NCBI RefSeq assembly: GCF_004187715.1
Contig: NZ_QZWF01000001.1
Coordinates: 1,054,001-1,118,000, forward strand
Length of the DNA stretch: 64,000 bases
Reading direction: 5' to 3'
Source: Streptomyces sp. F001
GTDB taxonomy: Bacteria > Actinomycetota > Actinomycetes > Streptomycetales > Streptomycetaceae
Positions 8,903 to 17,193 of the stretch are shown here, in pieces. Within the stretch, counting starts at the first letter, position 1; the number at the start of each line of letters is the position of its first letter. The notes under the pieces are model-generated. The model ran no database searches. It had not been told where the DNA came from and saw only the letters and a list, made by a program, of their open reading frames with translations. The position numbers and the translations under genes were made by a program.

Positions 8903-9640
8903 TCATTCACGCCCCCGGGCCAGGTACTCCGCGAGGCTCACCGTCGCGCCCGGCCGCTCGGTCCCGGGCGTCCGCTGCCGAGCGCCGCCGGACGGCGACG
9001 GTGCCGCGGTCACCTCGAGCCGCCCGATCTGCACCTGCACCACCTGCTCGGGCGCCCGCGCCGACCGGCGGGCCGCGGCCTGCCGTACGGCCTCGCGTGC
9101 CGCCACCGTGTCCGCCGCCCTGGGCCGTGGGGCGGCCGGCGCGGCGGGGGAAGCGGCGTCCGTACCCGGGGGGATGGGTACGGACGCCGCGGTCGGGGCG
9201 GCGCGCTCCGGGCGGCCCGGCGTACGCCGCCCGGCATCCGGGACCGGCCGGGGGCCCGGCACGACCGGCGCCACCGGGCGCAGCAGCGGCGCCTCTGCCA
9301 CGGCCGGTGGCGCGGGGGGCTGCGCCGGGTCGGCGGGCGGTCGTTCGGTGCGTACGACGGTCCGCTCGCGTTCCGTGTGCAGCCGTGCCGCGCGGGCGGC
9401 CAAAGCCGCACGTGGGGTGTCCGTGCGGGGTGCGGCGGACGGCGTCGAAGAGGGCCACACCGGCTCGGCGTCCTCGCCCGCGTTCCGCGCCCGTACCGCC
9501 TCGATCCGTTCGAACGGGCCGGGCAGCCGAGGCCGGACCCGCACCACATCCGGGCGCGGGCCGGTGGCGGCCGGCGTGTGCCGGGCGATCAGCCGGTCGA
9601 GGAAGTCGGGCACCTCGGAGCCGGGCGTGGACTCAGACAT
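8903..9640 (-). CDS. Proline/alanine-rich eCIS protein of unknown function
   Basis: The protein is 245 aa, with ATG 9640 overlapping the stop of the gp26-like gene by 8 bases. The N-terminus (PDFLDRLIARH) looks folded. The middle (about 60-190) is a Pro/Ala/Arg-rich linker. The C-terminus has a short beta strand (VQVQIGRLEVTAAP) and a terminal helix SLAEYLARGRE. This ordered end, linker, beta strand, short helix layout is one I associate with a small structural or adaptor component of eCIS loci, but I cannot name the family. No signal peptide or cysteines are visible. Confidence 0.7.
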   Translation of the reverse strand: MSESTPGSEVPDFLDRLIARHTPAATGPRPDVVRVRPRLPGPFERIEAVRARNAGEDAEPVWPSSTPSAAPRTDTPRAALAARAARLHTERERTVVRTERPPADPAQPPAPPAVAEAPLLRPVAPVVPGPRPVPDAGRRTPGRPERAAPTAASVPIPPGTDAASPAAPAAPRPRAADTVAAREAVRQAAARRSARAPEQVVQVQIGRLEVTAAPSPSGGARQRTPGTERPGATVSLAEYLARGRE

Positions 9641-10355
9641 CGGCGCACATCTCCAGGTAGTAGCGGCGCCGCAGCGGGCTGAGCGCCAGGATCTCCGGCT
9701 CGCTCCAGCCGTACGCGGTGGCGAGCAGATGGACGTCGAGGAGCAGGTCCCTCGCCCAGGAGTCGAGTTCGGTCCACAGGTACGAGGCGATGTCCAGCTC
9801 GGCCCGGGTGGCCCGCCCGCACTCGGGGCAGGCCACGTTGAGCGTCACGTCGGCCCCCGGGTCGGCGGCCTCCACCGCCTCGGCGATCCGGCGCTGCACG
9901 GGTGCGGGCAGGGCGTCGGCGGTGACTGCCGCCCCGTCGTGCACCGCCGAGACGAGGCAGCGCGCGAGCAGCGCCCCGCGCGGATCCACGTCCCGCGCCG
10001 CCGCGGTCAGGTCGCCGGCGCCGGGCAGCCGGAACTCGACCTCCCAGCCGTCGTGGGCGACCCGTACGAGCGTGTCACCGCGGACTCCGGCCGAGCGGGC
10101 GAACTCCCCGGCGTCCAGGTCGAACTCCATGTCCGCCCCGCACTGCGCGCAGTCGAGCCGCACCTGCATGCGCTCGCCGAACAGGGCTCGGCGCAGTGCG
10201 AACAGGTCCGCCTCGCGCTCACCCACCGGAAGGGCGGGCAGTGCCCGGGTGTCGAGGTCCGGGCGCGCGGTGCGGTGCAGCAGCAGCGCGCGCCCGGCGG
10301 ACGCCTCGGCGAGTCCCGCCTCCCAGATGGCCAGCAGATCGGCCGCCCCAGCCAT
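9633..10355 (-). CDS. T4 gp26-like baseplate protein with zinc-ribbon cysteines
   Basis: The protein is 240 aa from ATG 10355, which follows GGGGGAG; TTG 10367 is possible. Two CxxC pairs, CAQCGAD and CPECGR, suggest a zinc ribbon formed around residues 90-190. The C-terminus (YGWSEPEILALSPLRRRYYLEM) is the conserved tail of phage and eCIS baseplate proteins of the T4 gp26 type, which contribute to the baseplate hub or wedge. It lies directly after the tube gene and is probably co-transcribed with sheath and tube. The family assignment rests on motif memory; the structural role is from the family. Confidence 0.78.
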   Translation of the reverse strand: MAGAADLLAIWEAGLAEASAGRALLLHRTARPDLDTRALPALPVGEREADLFALRRALFGERMQVRLDCAQCGADMEFDLDAGEFARSAGVRGDTLVRVAHDGWEVEFRLPGAGDLTAAARDVDPRGALLARCLVSAVHDGAAVTADALPAPVQRRIAEAVEAADPGADVTLNVACPECGRATRAELDIASYLWTELDSWARDLLLDVHLLATAYGWSEPEILALSPLRRRYYLEMCADV

Positions 10356-10378
10356 CAGCTCCCCCAACCTCCTTCAGT

Positions 10379-10903
10379 TCAGGCCGGGTTCAGGAACGAG
10401 GGCTCCTCCGGCTCGGGCACCTCGTAGTCCCGCTCCCAGCCCTCGCACTCGAGCTTCAGCGACTGTATGGCCACCGCGTTGGCGTTGGCGTCCAGCTCGC
10501 CCAGGACCTGGTACTCGCTGGGCCAGGTCCGGTACAGCTTGTGCGAGACGGCGACCTGGCCCGCCTCGTTGAGGACCTGGATGACGATGTCCTTGCGGAA
10601 GTCGGCGAGGGACACCTCGGCGCCGAGACCGGCCCCGACCTGCCAGACCTTGTTGGCCCAGCGGTCGAACTCGGGGTCGTGGGTGACCCCGCGCTCCAGG
10701 GTGATGCCCTCGAACTCCGAGCGGCCCGGCGACTTGCGCGGCGAGGAGGGGTCACCGCCGTGCCGGTGCTTGACGACCTCGGTGGTCCGCTTCAGGGGAC
10801 TGATCTTGCTGATGCCCGCGACCGTACGACCGTCCCACAGGACCAGGAACTTGAAGTTCTTGTACGGGTCGAAACGATGGGCGTTGACCGTGAACTCAGC
10901 CAT
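10379..10903 (-). CDS. eCIS inner tube protein (T4 gp19/Hcp-like)
   Basis: The protein is 174 aa from ATG 10903, preceded by GAGG. MAEFTVNAHRFDPYKNFKFL and the central VVKHRHGGDPSSPRKSPG loop followed by ITLERGVTHD are typical of the phage T4 gp19-like tail tube family (Pvc1/Afp1 type), whose subunits stack as hexamer rings through which cargo passes. Length is normal for the family. The gene lies 39 bases downstream of the sheath gene, the usual sheath-tube pairing. No frameshift or unusual composition is seen. Confidence 0.93.
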   Translation of the reverse strand: MAEFTVNAHRFDPYKNFKFLVLWDGRTVAGISKISPLKRTTEVVKHRHGGDPSSPRKSPGRSEFEGITLERGVTHDPEFDRWANKVWQVGAGLGAEVSLADFRKDIVIQVLNEAGQVAVSHKLYRTWPSEYQVLGELDANANAVAIQSLKLECEGWERDYEVPEPEEPSFLNPA

Positions 10904-10942
10904 CGCAATTCCTCGGCATTCCTCGGTTTTCCATGAGCGCGA

Positions 10943-12808
10943 TCAGAGCGCGAACTGCCCGGACGTCTGCTGGATCCTGACGATCACGAACTCGGCCGGC
11001 CGCACGGGCGCGATGCCCACCAGCACGTTCACGACGCCGTTTGCCACGTCCTCGTCCGTCGTCGTCTCGTGGTCGCACTTGACGAAGTAGGCCTCGCGCG
11101 GCGTGCTGCCCTTGAACGCGCCCTGACGGAAGAGCGTGTGCAGATACGAGGAGGCGCTCAGCCGGATCTGCTGCCACAGCGACTCGTCATTGGGCTCGAA
11201 CACGACCCACTGCAGGCCGCGTTGCAGACTCTCCTCCACATGCAGCGCGAGCCGGCGCACGGGCACGTACTTCCACTCGCTGTCGAGCGCGTCGGAGCCG
11301 GCGAGGGTGCGCGCGCCCCACACCAGCGGGCCGGTCAGCGGGAAGGTGCGCAGGCAGTTGACGCCGAGCGGGTTGAGCAGCCCCGTCTCCCGGTCGGTCA
11401 GCTCGACGGTGAGCGAGTGCACGCCCGCGAGCCGCGCCTCGGTGCCCGCCGGCGCCTTCCACACACCGCGCTCGGAGTCGGTGCGGGCGAAGACCGCGGC
11501 GACCGCGCCGGACGGCGGGAAGGAGCGCAGCCGCCCGGTGAGCGGGTCGGTGAGCTGGAGGTGCGGGAAGTACAGGCCGGCGTGGTCACCGCGCACGGCG
11601 TCGAAGGCGGCGAGCCCCGCGCGGGCCGTGTCCACACTGACCCAGGTGCTCGGGGCGTCGACGAGCAGGAAGATCCGTCGCTCCTGGCACAGCCGCTGGG
11701 CCGCCGAGACGACGGTGAGCATGTCCTCGGTCTTCTCGTAGGAGGCCAGCTCGGGCAGCGCCAGCAGGTTGACGTCGGCGACGCCGCGCAGGGCCTGGAT
11801 GCCGGTCTTGTCGGCCTCGGAGCCGATGAGGTCGCGCGGTCCGGGCGCCGCGCCGTCCTCGCCGCCGTCCAGCGGGAACACCGGCGGGTTGACGGAGGCC
11901 TCCAGGCCCAGGTCGTTGGCGCACTCGCCGAGGAAGCGGACGACGTCCTCGGGGTCGGTGGAACCGGCGACGACCTGGATACGCCGGCCGAAGGCGGTCA
12001 CCTCGGCGCCGGCGAAGGCGTGCTTGCCCGGCGCGTCGGGCAGGGCGCGCAGCTTGCGCTCCAGCAACAGCGCCAACTCGGCGACACCGGACGGGGCTTC
12101 GCCGTCGCAGTCGGGGTCGTGGAGCCGGAACTCGCGCTCCACGTCGCCGATCTTGACGGTGAGGTCGACCTCCAGGTTCGGCAGCTCGTCCCCGAACGGC
12201 TTGGAGACGGTGCCGGACGGGTCGGGGCGGCCCTCGCCGACGGCGTCGACGCGGATGAGGCGCGAGCCCGCGTTGATCACCGTGGACGCGTAGCGGCCGT
12301 GCCCGGTGTCCATGGACAGGCCGGTGAAGCTCTCGCGGGTGTCGCCCTTGGCGTCGTACACCCGCAGGTTGAAGGTCTCGTCGGGGTGGGGCGTGTCGTA
12401 GTCGACGGCGACGCGCAGGCCGTTGCCCCAGACTCCGGGTTCCTTGGCGTGGACCTCGAGAACGCGGCTCTCGCTGTGGCCCTCGGTGGACTCCAGGACG
12501 ACGCAGGCAGCCTTTCCGCTGCCGGCCTTGGCGACCCGGACGATCACGGCGACGCTGCCGCCGCCCGCGAAGAACTGGTGCACCGCGTAGGCGACGGCGC
12601 TCTGCGAGCTCAAGCCCCCGAAGCGGCGCTCGAACTCGGCGGAGCCGGTGACGCGCACCGGTTCGTTGAGCGGACCACGCCGGGTGTGACCGACGAACGC
12701 GGTCACCGACGTGGTCACGGCGGAGATGGTGCGGCTGCTGCTGGGAAGCTCTTCGACGTAGACGCCTGGATACGTCGGCCGGGCGGCGCTCACTGCATTC
12801 GTCGGCAT
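10943..12808 (-). CDS. eCIS contractile sheath protein
   Basis: The protein is 621 aa. ATG 12808 is chosen because it has a strong GGAGGGGG ribosome site and starts the family sequence (YPGVYVEELPS). Markers of contractile sheath proteins are the N-terminal GVYVEE, VTAFVGHTRRGP, FGGLSSQSAVAYAVHQFF, and the C-terminal block beginning NPLGVNCLRTFP and ending with a handshake-type strand PAEFVIVRIQQTSGQFAL. A variable insertion lies at about residues 200-320, as in other long sheaths. Contraction of this sheath drives the tube. In this window it is the first gene of the minus-strand eCIS block, so the operon probably starts upstream of 12808. Confidence 0.95.
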   Translation of the reverse strand: MPTNAVSAARPTYPGVYVEELPSSSRTISAVTTSVTAFVGHTRRGPLNEPVRVTGSAEFERRFGGLSSQSAVAYAVHQFFAGGGSVAVIVRVAKAGSGKAACVVLESTEGHSESRVLEVHAKEPGVWGNGLRVAVDYDTPHPDETFNLRVYDAKGDTRESFTGLSMDTGHGRYASTVINAGSRLIRVDAVGEGRPDPSGTVSKPFGDELPNLEVDLTVKIGDVEREFRLHDPDCDGEAPSGVAELALLLERKLRALPDAPGKHAFAGAEVTAFGRRIQVVAGSTDPEDVVRFLGECANDLGLEASVNPPVFPLDGGEDGAAPGPRDLIGSEADKTGIQALRGVADVNLLALPELASYEKTEDMLTVVSAAQRLCQERRIFLLVDAPSTWVSVDTARAGLAAFDAVRGDHAGLYFPHLQLTDPLTGRLRSFPPSGAVAAVFARTDSERGVWKAPAGTEARLAGVHSLTVELTDRETGLLNPLGVNCLRTFPLTGPLVWGARTLAGSDALDSEWKYVPVRRLALHVEESLQRGLQWVVFEPNDESLWQQIRLSASSYLHTLFRQGAFKGSTPREAYFVKCDHETTTDEDVANGVVNVLVGIAPVRPAEFVIVRIQQTSGQFAL

Positions 12809-13172
12809 TCCCCCTCCAATCCCTGTCTCGGGCACCGGACGAAGGCACCAAGAGATGACAGAGGAAGACTTTCCGGACCGGTGCGCCAGAACGCCACCCA
12901 CACGGGCGACAGTGATCACGCGTACCGCATCAGTTCCCCCGTCAGCACCCCGGGCGGTCGGTCGCCCGGCCCAAGCGCACGCTTGTGACTCCTGATGCTC
13001 GAGTGCTCAACCCACCTTGGAGAGTGAGGAGTTGCTCTAGCAAGGCGTGTTCACGCCAGCCCTGGGGGAGGTTCGATGAAGGGCGGCGAACATGACTCGC
13101 ACACGATGTGCGCGTGTCGGGGCGGGTGATCCACCGCTTCTGCACAGCCGGTGTTGCAGCAGAATGGAGCGC
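12809..13172. promoter_or_regulatory. Intergenic region upstream of the eCIS sheath
   Basis: This 364-base divergent gap separates the sheath gene (minus) from the SEC-C gene (plus). No convincing protein gene is seen. It must hold the promoter of the eCIS block. The stretch near 12985-13040 has lower GC than its surroundings, and the minus strand there reads TTGCTAGAGCAA, an inverted repeat. I cannot assign a regulator. Confidence 0.4.
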
Positions 13173-13595
13173 ATGTCCCGACGCCCCGCCAGGCCCCGCC
13201 GGCCACACCCCTCCACCCCTTCGCACAACCCTTCGTGCCCTTGCGGTCTTGCGGAGACATACGAGATGTGCTGTGGCCGATTTCATCGGGGTACGGCCTC
13301 GGCGCCGACCGCCGAGGCGCTCATGCGGTCGCGCTACAGCGCTTTCGTGAAACGGGACGAGGGCTATCTGCTGCGGACCTGGCATCCACGGACGCGCCCG
13401 CCGCGGGTCGAGTTCGAGCCCGGTATGCGGTGGACCGGCCTGGAGATCCTCGACACCGGCGACGGGACCGCGTTCCACACGACCGGGACCGTGACCTTCC
13501 GGGCGTCGTTCAAGGGCGGGGCACTGCACGAGCGGAGCCGGTTCGAGCGGGTCGACGGGGCGTGGGTGTACGTCGACGGGGATTTCCTCGACTGA
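13173..13595 (+). CDS. SEC-C motif protein, YchJ/UPF0225 family
   Basis: The protein is 140 aa from ATG 13173, preceded by GGAG; ATG 13164 is possible. The N-terminal SEC-C zinc-binding motif (CPCGLAETYEMCCGRFH) is followed by the YchJ core with LMRSRYSAFV and the terminal W.Y.DG block (DGAWVYVDGDFLD). Family members are small cytoplasmic proteins of uncertain function. The gene stands alone between the eCIS block and gntR, whose convergent stop is 26 bases away. There is no sign it belongs to the eCIS. Confidence 0.88.
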   Translation: MSRRPARPRRPHPSTPSHNPSCPCGLAETYEMCCGRFHRGTASAPTAEALMRSRYSAFVKRDEGYLLRTWHPRTRPPRVEFEPGMRWTGLEILDTGDGTAFHTTGTVTFRASFKGGALHERSRFERVDGAWVYVDGDFLD

Positions 13596-13620
13596 GGAGC
13601 GGCCGACTGCAGCGCGGCCG

Positions 13621-14322
13621 TCAGGGCGCCAGGATGTCCAGCTCCTGAAGCGCGCCCACCGCGATCTCCCGGGTCAGCTCCTCCGCGCGGGCGGCGTCGC
13701 GCTCCCGGACCGCCTCCGCGAGCTTGACGTGCAGGGTGACGGCGGCCGGGTCGGGATCCTCGAACATCACGTCGTGCTGGGTACGACCGGTCAGCACCTC
13801 GGCGACGACATCGCCCAGGCGGGCGAACATCTCGTTGCCGGAGGCGTTGAGGATCACCCGGTGGAAGGCGATGTCGTGGAAGAGGTAGCCCTCCAGCTGG
13901 TGACCGCGTGAGTGCGCGACCATGCCCAGGGCGCACTCGGTGAGCTCCTTGCACTGCTCGGCGGTGGCGTTCCTGGCGGCGAGCCCCGCGGCGACCGGTT
14001 CGACCGCCGAGCGCAGCACCGTGAGCGAGCGCAGCTGGTGGGGCCGGTCGGCGCCGGCCAGTCGCCAGCGGATGACCTGCGGGTCGTAGACGTTCCACTC
14101 CGACCTGGGGCGGACCGTGACGCCCACCCGGCGGCGGGACTCGACCAGGTGCATGGACTCGAGCACGCGGACCGCCTCGCGCATCACGGAGCGCGACACA
14201 TCGAAGCGCTGGGCCAGCTCGTCGGTGCGCAGAACGCTGCCCGGCGGGTACTCACCCGCGGTGATCTCGGGGCCGAGGGTGTCCAGTACTTGGCCGTGCA
14301 GCCCCCGGCCCGGTGTGCTCAT
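13621..14322 (-). CDS. gntR: FadR-type GntR regulator of gluconate genes
   Basis: The protein is 233 aa. Residues about 10-75 form a GntR winged helix (LRTDELAQRFDVSRSVMREA), and residues 90-225 a FadR-type all-helical effector domain (FCD) with the metal-ligand pattern HDIAFHRVIL. It is divergent from gntK-gntP across 141 bases, the classic arrangement for a gluconate-responsive repressor that also controls itself. The ligand (gluconate or 6-phosphogluconate) is inferred from context. Confidence 0.9.
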   Translation of the reverse strand: MSTPGRGLHGQVLDTLGPEITAGEYPPGSVLRTDELAQRFDVSRSVMREAVRVLESMHLVESRRRVGVTVRPRSEWNVYDPQVIRWRLAGADRPHQLRSLTVLRSAVEPVAAGLAARNATAEQCKELTECALGMVAHSRGHQLEGYLFHDIAFHRVILNASGNEMFARLGDVVAEVLTGRTQHDVMFEDPDPAAVTLHVKLAEAVRERDAARAEELTREIAVGALQELDILAP

Positions 14323-14416
14323 GCACTCAGCGTACGTGCCGGATCACGGGAACAAAAAGTCAGACTTATTTGTCACAGGCTCTTGAATTCGTCGTACCTA
14401 AAAGGTTTCATTTGGC

Positions 14417-14436
14417 CGACGTCGGAAGCGACGTCG
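14417..14436. promoter_or_regulatory. Candidate GntR operator upstream of gntK
   Basis: CGACGTCGGAAGCGACGTCG consists of two copies of the 8-bp palindrome CGACGTCG separated by GAAG, ending 27 bases before the gntK start. Because each copy is self-complementary, the 20-bp site is both a direct and an inverted repeat, which fits a dimeric GntR regulator. Binding is inferred from position and symmetry only. Confidence 0.45.
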
Positions 14437-14463
14437 TATGTCGAGGTAGACAGCGAGGCAGAC

Positions 14464-14991
14464 ATGCGTACCCCCCACGTCGTCGTGGTGATGGGCGTCG
14501 CCGGAACGGGCAAGACCACGATCGGTCCGCTGCTCGCCGCCCGGCTCGGCGTTCCCTATGCCGAGGGCGACGACTTCCACCCCCAGGCCAACATCGCCAA
14601 GATGTCGGCCGGTACCCCGCTCGACGACGACGACAGGTGGCCCTGGCTGGACGCCATCGGCGCCTGGGCGCACGGGCGGGCCGGGCTGGGCGGGGTGGTC
14701 AGCAGTTCGGCGCTGAAGCGGTCGTACCGCGACCGGCTCAGGGCCGCGGCCCCCGACATCGTGTTCGTGCACCTCACCGGCGACCGGGCCCTCATCGAGG
14801 ACCGGATGGCGCACCGGCAGGGTCACTTCATGCCGACGGCCCTGCTGGACTCGCAGTTCGCCACGCTTCAGCCGCTCCAGCCGGACGAGACCGGAGTCGC
14901 CGTCGACGTCTCCGGCACGCCCGAAGAGATCACCGAGCGCGCCCTGGCCGCGCTGGACGGGCTGGAGCAGACGGCCCCGCAGACCTCGTAG
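14464..14991 (+). CDS. gntK: Gluconokinase
   Basis: The protein is 175 aa and phosphorylates gluconate to 6-phosphogluconate, feeding the pentose phosphate pathway. The P-loop GVAGTGKTT is at residues about 10-18, followed by GDDFHPQANIAKM and PLDDDDRWPWL, both signature blocks of the GntK family; AHRQGHFMP lies near residue 120. Length is normal. ATG 14464 follows GAGG. The transporter gene gntP starts 69 bases downstream on the same strand. Confidence 0.95.
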   Translation: MRTPHVVVVMGVAGTGKTTIGPLLAARLGVPYAEGDDFHPQANIAKMSAGTPLDDDDRWPWLDAIGAWAHGRAGLGGVVSSSALKRSYRDRLRAAAPDIVFVHLTGDRALIEDRMAHRQGHFMPTALLDSQFATLQPLQPDETGVAVDVSGTPEEITERALAALDGLEQTAPQTS

Positions 14992-15059
14992 AACTCCCGC
15001 AGTACCCCCTCGCAGTACCCCCTCCCCTCCCCATCCCCTCCACTGACAAGGGAACCCCC

Positions 15060-16457
15060 GTGACCAGACTCAGCGTCGAGATGCTGGCAGCGGACACCGT
15101 CGAGCCGATCACCTCGGCCGGCCACGCCCAGCTGGGCATCGCCGTGCTGGCGGGTATCGCGCTCATCGTCCTGCTGATCACCAAGTTCAAGCTTCACGCC
15201 TTCCTGGCGCTGACCATCGGGTCGCTGGCGCTCGGCGCCTTCGCCGGGGCACCGCTCGACAAGGCCATCACCAGCTTCACCACCGGCCTCGGCTCCACGG
15301 TCGCCGGCGTGGGAGTGCTGATCGCCCTCGGTGCGATCCTCGGCAAGATGCTCGCCGACTCCGGCGGCGCCGACCAGATCGTCGACACGATCCTCGCCAA
15401 GGCGAACGGCCGCTCGATGCCGTGGGCGATGGTCCTCATCGCCTCCGTGATCGGTCTGCCGCTGTTCTTCGAGGTCGGCGTCGTCCTGCTGATCCCGGTC
15501 GTGCTGATGGTCGCCAAGCGCGGCAACTACTCCCTGATGCGCATCGGCATCCCGGCGCTCGCGGGCCTGTCGGTCATGCACGGCCTGGTCCCGCCGCACC
15601 CCGGTCCGCTGGTCGCGATCGACGCGGTGGGCGCCAACCTCGGTGTGACCCTGGCGCTCGGCGTGCTCGTCGCGATCCCGACGGTGATCATCGCCGGTCC
15701 GGTGTTCTCGAAGTACGCCGCCCGCTGGGTGGACGTCCCGGCCCCGGACCGGATGATCCCGCAGCGGGCGTCCGAGGAACTGGAGAAGCGGCCCAGCTTC
15801 GGCGCCACGCTGGCGACCATCCTGCTGCCGGTCGTGCTGATGCTCTCCAAGGCCCTCGTCGACATCATCATCGACGACCCCGAGAACACCGTGCAGCGCG
15901 TCTTCGACGTGGCCGGCTCCCCGCTGATCGCCCTGCTCGCCGCCGTGCTCGTCGGCATCTTCACGCTGGGCCGCCCCGCCGGGTTCTCCAAGGAGCGGAT
16001 CTCGTCGATCGTCGAGAAGGGCCTCGCGCCCATCGCGGGCATCCTGCTGATCGTCGGCGCCGGCGGCGGCTTCAAGCAGACGCTGATCGACTCCGGTGTG
16101 GGTCAGATGGTCCTGGACATCTCCGAGGACTGGTCGATCCCGGCCCTGCTGCTGGCCTGGCTGATCGCGGTGGCGATCCGGCTGGCGACCGGTTCGGCAA
16201 CCGTCGCGACCATCTCGGCGGCCGGACTGGTCGCCCCGCTCGCGGCCGACATGTCCACCACGCACGCCGCCCTGCTGGTTCTGGCCATCGGCGCCGGTTC
16301 GCTCTTCTTCAGCCATGTCAACGACGCCGGCTTCTGGCTGGTGAAGGAGTACTTCGGGCTGAACGTCGGCCAGACGATCAAGACCTGGTCGATCATGGAG
16401 ACGATCATCTCGGTGGTCGCGGGTGCGCTGGTGCTGCTGCTGTCCCTGGTCATATAG
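15060..16457 (+). CDS. gntP: Gluconate permease, GntP family
   Basis: The protein is 465 aa from GTG 15060 (AAGGGA upstream). It is an integral membrane protein with about 12-14 hydrophobic segments. Family landmarks are GAILGKMLADSGGADQI, GLPLFFEVGVVLLIP, HGLVPPHPGP and the C-terminal SHVNDAGFWLVKEYF. It is expected to import gluconate by proton symport, supplying the gluconokinase encoded just upstream. The sequence is intact. Confidence 0.95.
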   Translation: MTRLSVEMLAADTVEPITSAGHAQLGIAVLAGIALIVLLITKFKLHAFLALTIGSLALGAFAGAPLDKAITSFTTGLGSTVAGVGVLIALGAILGKMLADSGGADQIVDTILAKANGRSMPWAMVLIASVIGLPLFFEVGVVLLIPVVLMVAKRGNYSLMRIGIPALAGLSVMHGLVPPHPGPLVAIDAVGANLGVTLALGVLVAIPTVIIAGPVFSKYAARWVDVPAPDRMIPQRASEELEKRPSFGATLATILLPVVLMLSKALVDIIIDDPENTVQRVFDVAGSPLIALLAAVLVGIFTLGRPAGFSKERISSIVEKGLAPIAGILLIVGAGGGFKQTLIDSGVGQMVLDISEDWSIPALLLAWLIAVAIRLATGSATVATISAAGLVAPLAADMSTTHAALLVLAIGAGSLFFSHVNDAGFWLVKEYFGLNVGQTIKTWSIMETIISVVAGALVLLLSLVI

Positions 16458-16512
16458 CGGCTGTCCCCGGGACAGCCACAGAGCAGCCGCACACAGTCCG
16501 GCCACCGGCCGG

Positions 16513-16546
16513 ACCCGGGCCCGGGGCAACCGCCCCGGGCCCGGGT
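16513..16546. terminator. Strong terminator after gntP
   Basis: A perfect 15-bp stem (ACCCGGGCCCGGGGC and its complement) around loop AACC, followed by GTTTT, lies 56 bases after the gntP stop. It could also serve the convergent cytochrome gene. Confidence 0.85.
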
Positions 16547-16569
16547 GTTTTCCTGCGGTAGGCCGGAGC

Positions 16570-17193
16570 TCAGCGTCGCCAGAGCGGATGCTCCCGCTCC
16601 GCCCACTCCCCGCTCACCGACCCGGTCCGCATCCCCCGCCGGGCCTCCGGATCCGCCAGCGCCATGCCGATGTGCCCGGCGAGGACGATGCCGATGGTGA
16701 GGGCCAGCCAGTCGTGGACGAAGGTCGCGCTGGTGCGCCACACCAGCGGGGTGAGGTGGGTGAACCACATGATCAGGCCGGTGCCGAGCATCACCAGCGT
16801 CGCCCCGGCGATCCAGGCAGCGTAGATCTTCTGCCCGGCGTTGAACTTCCCCGCCGGACGCGCCGCGCGCCGCTTGTCCCGGCGCAGCGCGGCGCGCAGC
16901 CAGACCCGGTCGTGCGGGCCGAAGCGGTTCAGCAGCCGCAGGTCACCGCGGAAGGCCCGGGAGGCGAGGCCGGCCAGCACGGGCACGGGCAGGGCGAGCC
17001 CCGCCCACTCGTGGACGGTGACGACGAGGGCACGGCGGCCGACCAGCTCCGCGAGCTCGGGGATGTACAGACAGGCCGCGGTCAGCACGCACACGCCCAT
17101 CAGCGCGGCCGTCGTCCGGTGCACCCACCGCTCGGCCCTGCTGAACCGGCGGACCGTCGTAGCGGCTGCGGGGGCGTCAGCTCGTAGGCTCAT
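16570..17193 (-). CDS. Cytochrome b/b6-domain membrane subunit
   Basis: The protein is 207 aa from ATG 17193, with four to five membrane segments (for example LVMLGTGLIMWFTHLTPLVW). Conserved histidines for b-type heme lie in HRTTAALMG, TVHEWAGLAL, FVHDWLALTIG and AGHIGMAL. It resembles the membrane cytochrome b561/formate dehydrogenase gamma type. Its start overlaps the upstream molybdopterin oxidoreductase gene by 17 bases, so the two probably form an electron-transfer pair analogous to YedY/YedZ. Confidence 0.82.
   Translation of the reverse strand: MSLRADAPAAATTVRRFSRAERWVHRTTAALMGVCVLTAACLYIPELAELVGRRALVVTVHEWAGLALPVPVLAGLASRAFRGDLRLLNRFGPHDRVWLRAALRRDKRRAARPAGKFNAGQKIYAAWIAGATLVMLGTGLIMWFTHLTPLVWRTSATFVHDWLALTIGIVLAGHIGMALADPEARRGMRTGSVSGEWAEREHPLWRR

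Noticed and set aside
16513..16546. Perfect inverted repeat considered as a mobile-element end
   Set aside because: Its position just after gntP, tetraloop-size loop and following T run fit a terminator. There is no partner repeat or target duplication.
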